Positions 21,441 to 21,563 of a stretch of 21,563 bases of DNA are shown here, piece after piece. Each line of letters opens with the position of its first letter. Position 1 is the stretch's first letter. A model generated the notes under the pieces. It saw only the letters and a program-made list of their open reading frames with translations. It did not search any database and was not told the DNA's origin. Made by a program: the position numbers and the translations under genes. The DNA comes from DAOUMU01 sp034409055 (GTDB lineage Bacteria; Chloroflexota; Anaerolineae; 4572-78; J111). Where the stretch lies: NCBI GenBank assembly GCA_034409055.1, contig DAOUMU010000521.1:1-21563 (forward strand), written 5' to 3'.

Positions 21441-21563
21441 CATTTGTTACAAGTTAAGATTTTTTGTTGATTGTCAAAAAACTCTTGGCCTTATGGCAAT
21501 AACGATTTTTCCAGTCAAATTCTGGTTTTGCTGGCTTGATATGATACAATTGAGGGTCTCAAA
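21441..21563 (+). mobile_element. Left end of an insertion sequence (partial)
   Basis: Starts with CATTTGTTACAAGTTAAG (21441-21458), the perfect inverse of the repeat at 108-125, and runs to the window edge. No transposase start is reached. A possible promoter lies near TTTTGCT...TATGATACAAT (21528-21550), in the right direction to drive transposase. The element has the same orientation as the one at the left edge. Confidence 0.7.

Overview
The window looks like chromosomal DNA from a filamentous or free-living Chloroflexota bacterium (Anaerolineae/Caldilineae-like). This is inferred from several features: the mix of secreted lipoprotein peptidases; a GAF/GAF/PAS histidine kinase; a NACHT-SUMF1 fusion; a secreted metalloprotease ending in YLPLILKNN, a C-terminal style I associate with secreted Chloroflexota proteins; and many short interspersed repeats in moderately GC-rich DNA. 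No rRNA, tRNA or CRISPR array is visible. Both ends lie inside insertion-sequence DNA. The right terminus of one IS (with the last 36 codons of its transposase) occupies 1-125. The left terminus of a same-orientation IS with the same 18-bp terminal repeat begins at 21441.

Layout. 39-1860 (minus strand): an HprK-like P-loop kinase whose C-terminus was replaced by the IS, downstream of a Tat-exported protein of unknown function. 2097-5707: a multi-span membrane protein of glycosyltransferase-39/83 type, convergent with a secreted HEAT-repeat/metzincin/DUF11 metalloprotease. 5708-6272: gene-free and full of repeats (51-54-bp tandem palindromic units and heptamer arrays). 6273-6815: a soluble bacterial PH-domain protein. 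6954-9868 (minus): a histidine kinase translationally coupled (GTGA overlap) to a SAM methyltransferase, with an extended -10 promoter and a structured leader. 10043-11698 (minus): an M1-type lipoprotein peptidase. 12133-16068 (plus): a two-gene operon of a glycine-zipper membrane protein and a 1138-aa NACHT NTPase ending in a SUMF1 (C-type-lectin-fold) domain. It is followed by a TPR protein and a secreted PHP-type metallohydrolase. 18174-19694 (minus): a second M1 lipoprotein peptidase. 19948-21308: a DinB-fold protein bracketed by 22-bp palindromic repeats, and a corrinoid (B12-binding) methyltransferase subunit.

The strongest candidate for an undescribed system is the glycine-zipper/NACHT-SUMF1 pair. 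The NTPase has the architecture of bacterial NLR-like (STAND) defence proteins. Its SUMF1 domain lacks the formylglycine-generating cysteines and carries a C-terminal stretch that looks like a diversified ligand-binding surface. The preceding small protein is almost entirely GxxxG-type membrane sequence and could be the effector or membrane anchor. This functional reading is inference.

The second unusual signal is at DNA level. Eight separate imperfect tandem arrays with an exact 7-bp period, each with a different heptamer, are scattered through the window. Some form inverted pairs, and two sit inside genes, encoding a lipoprotein linker and an insertion in the SUMF1 domain.
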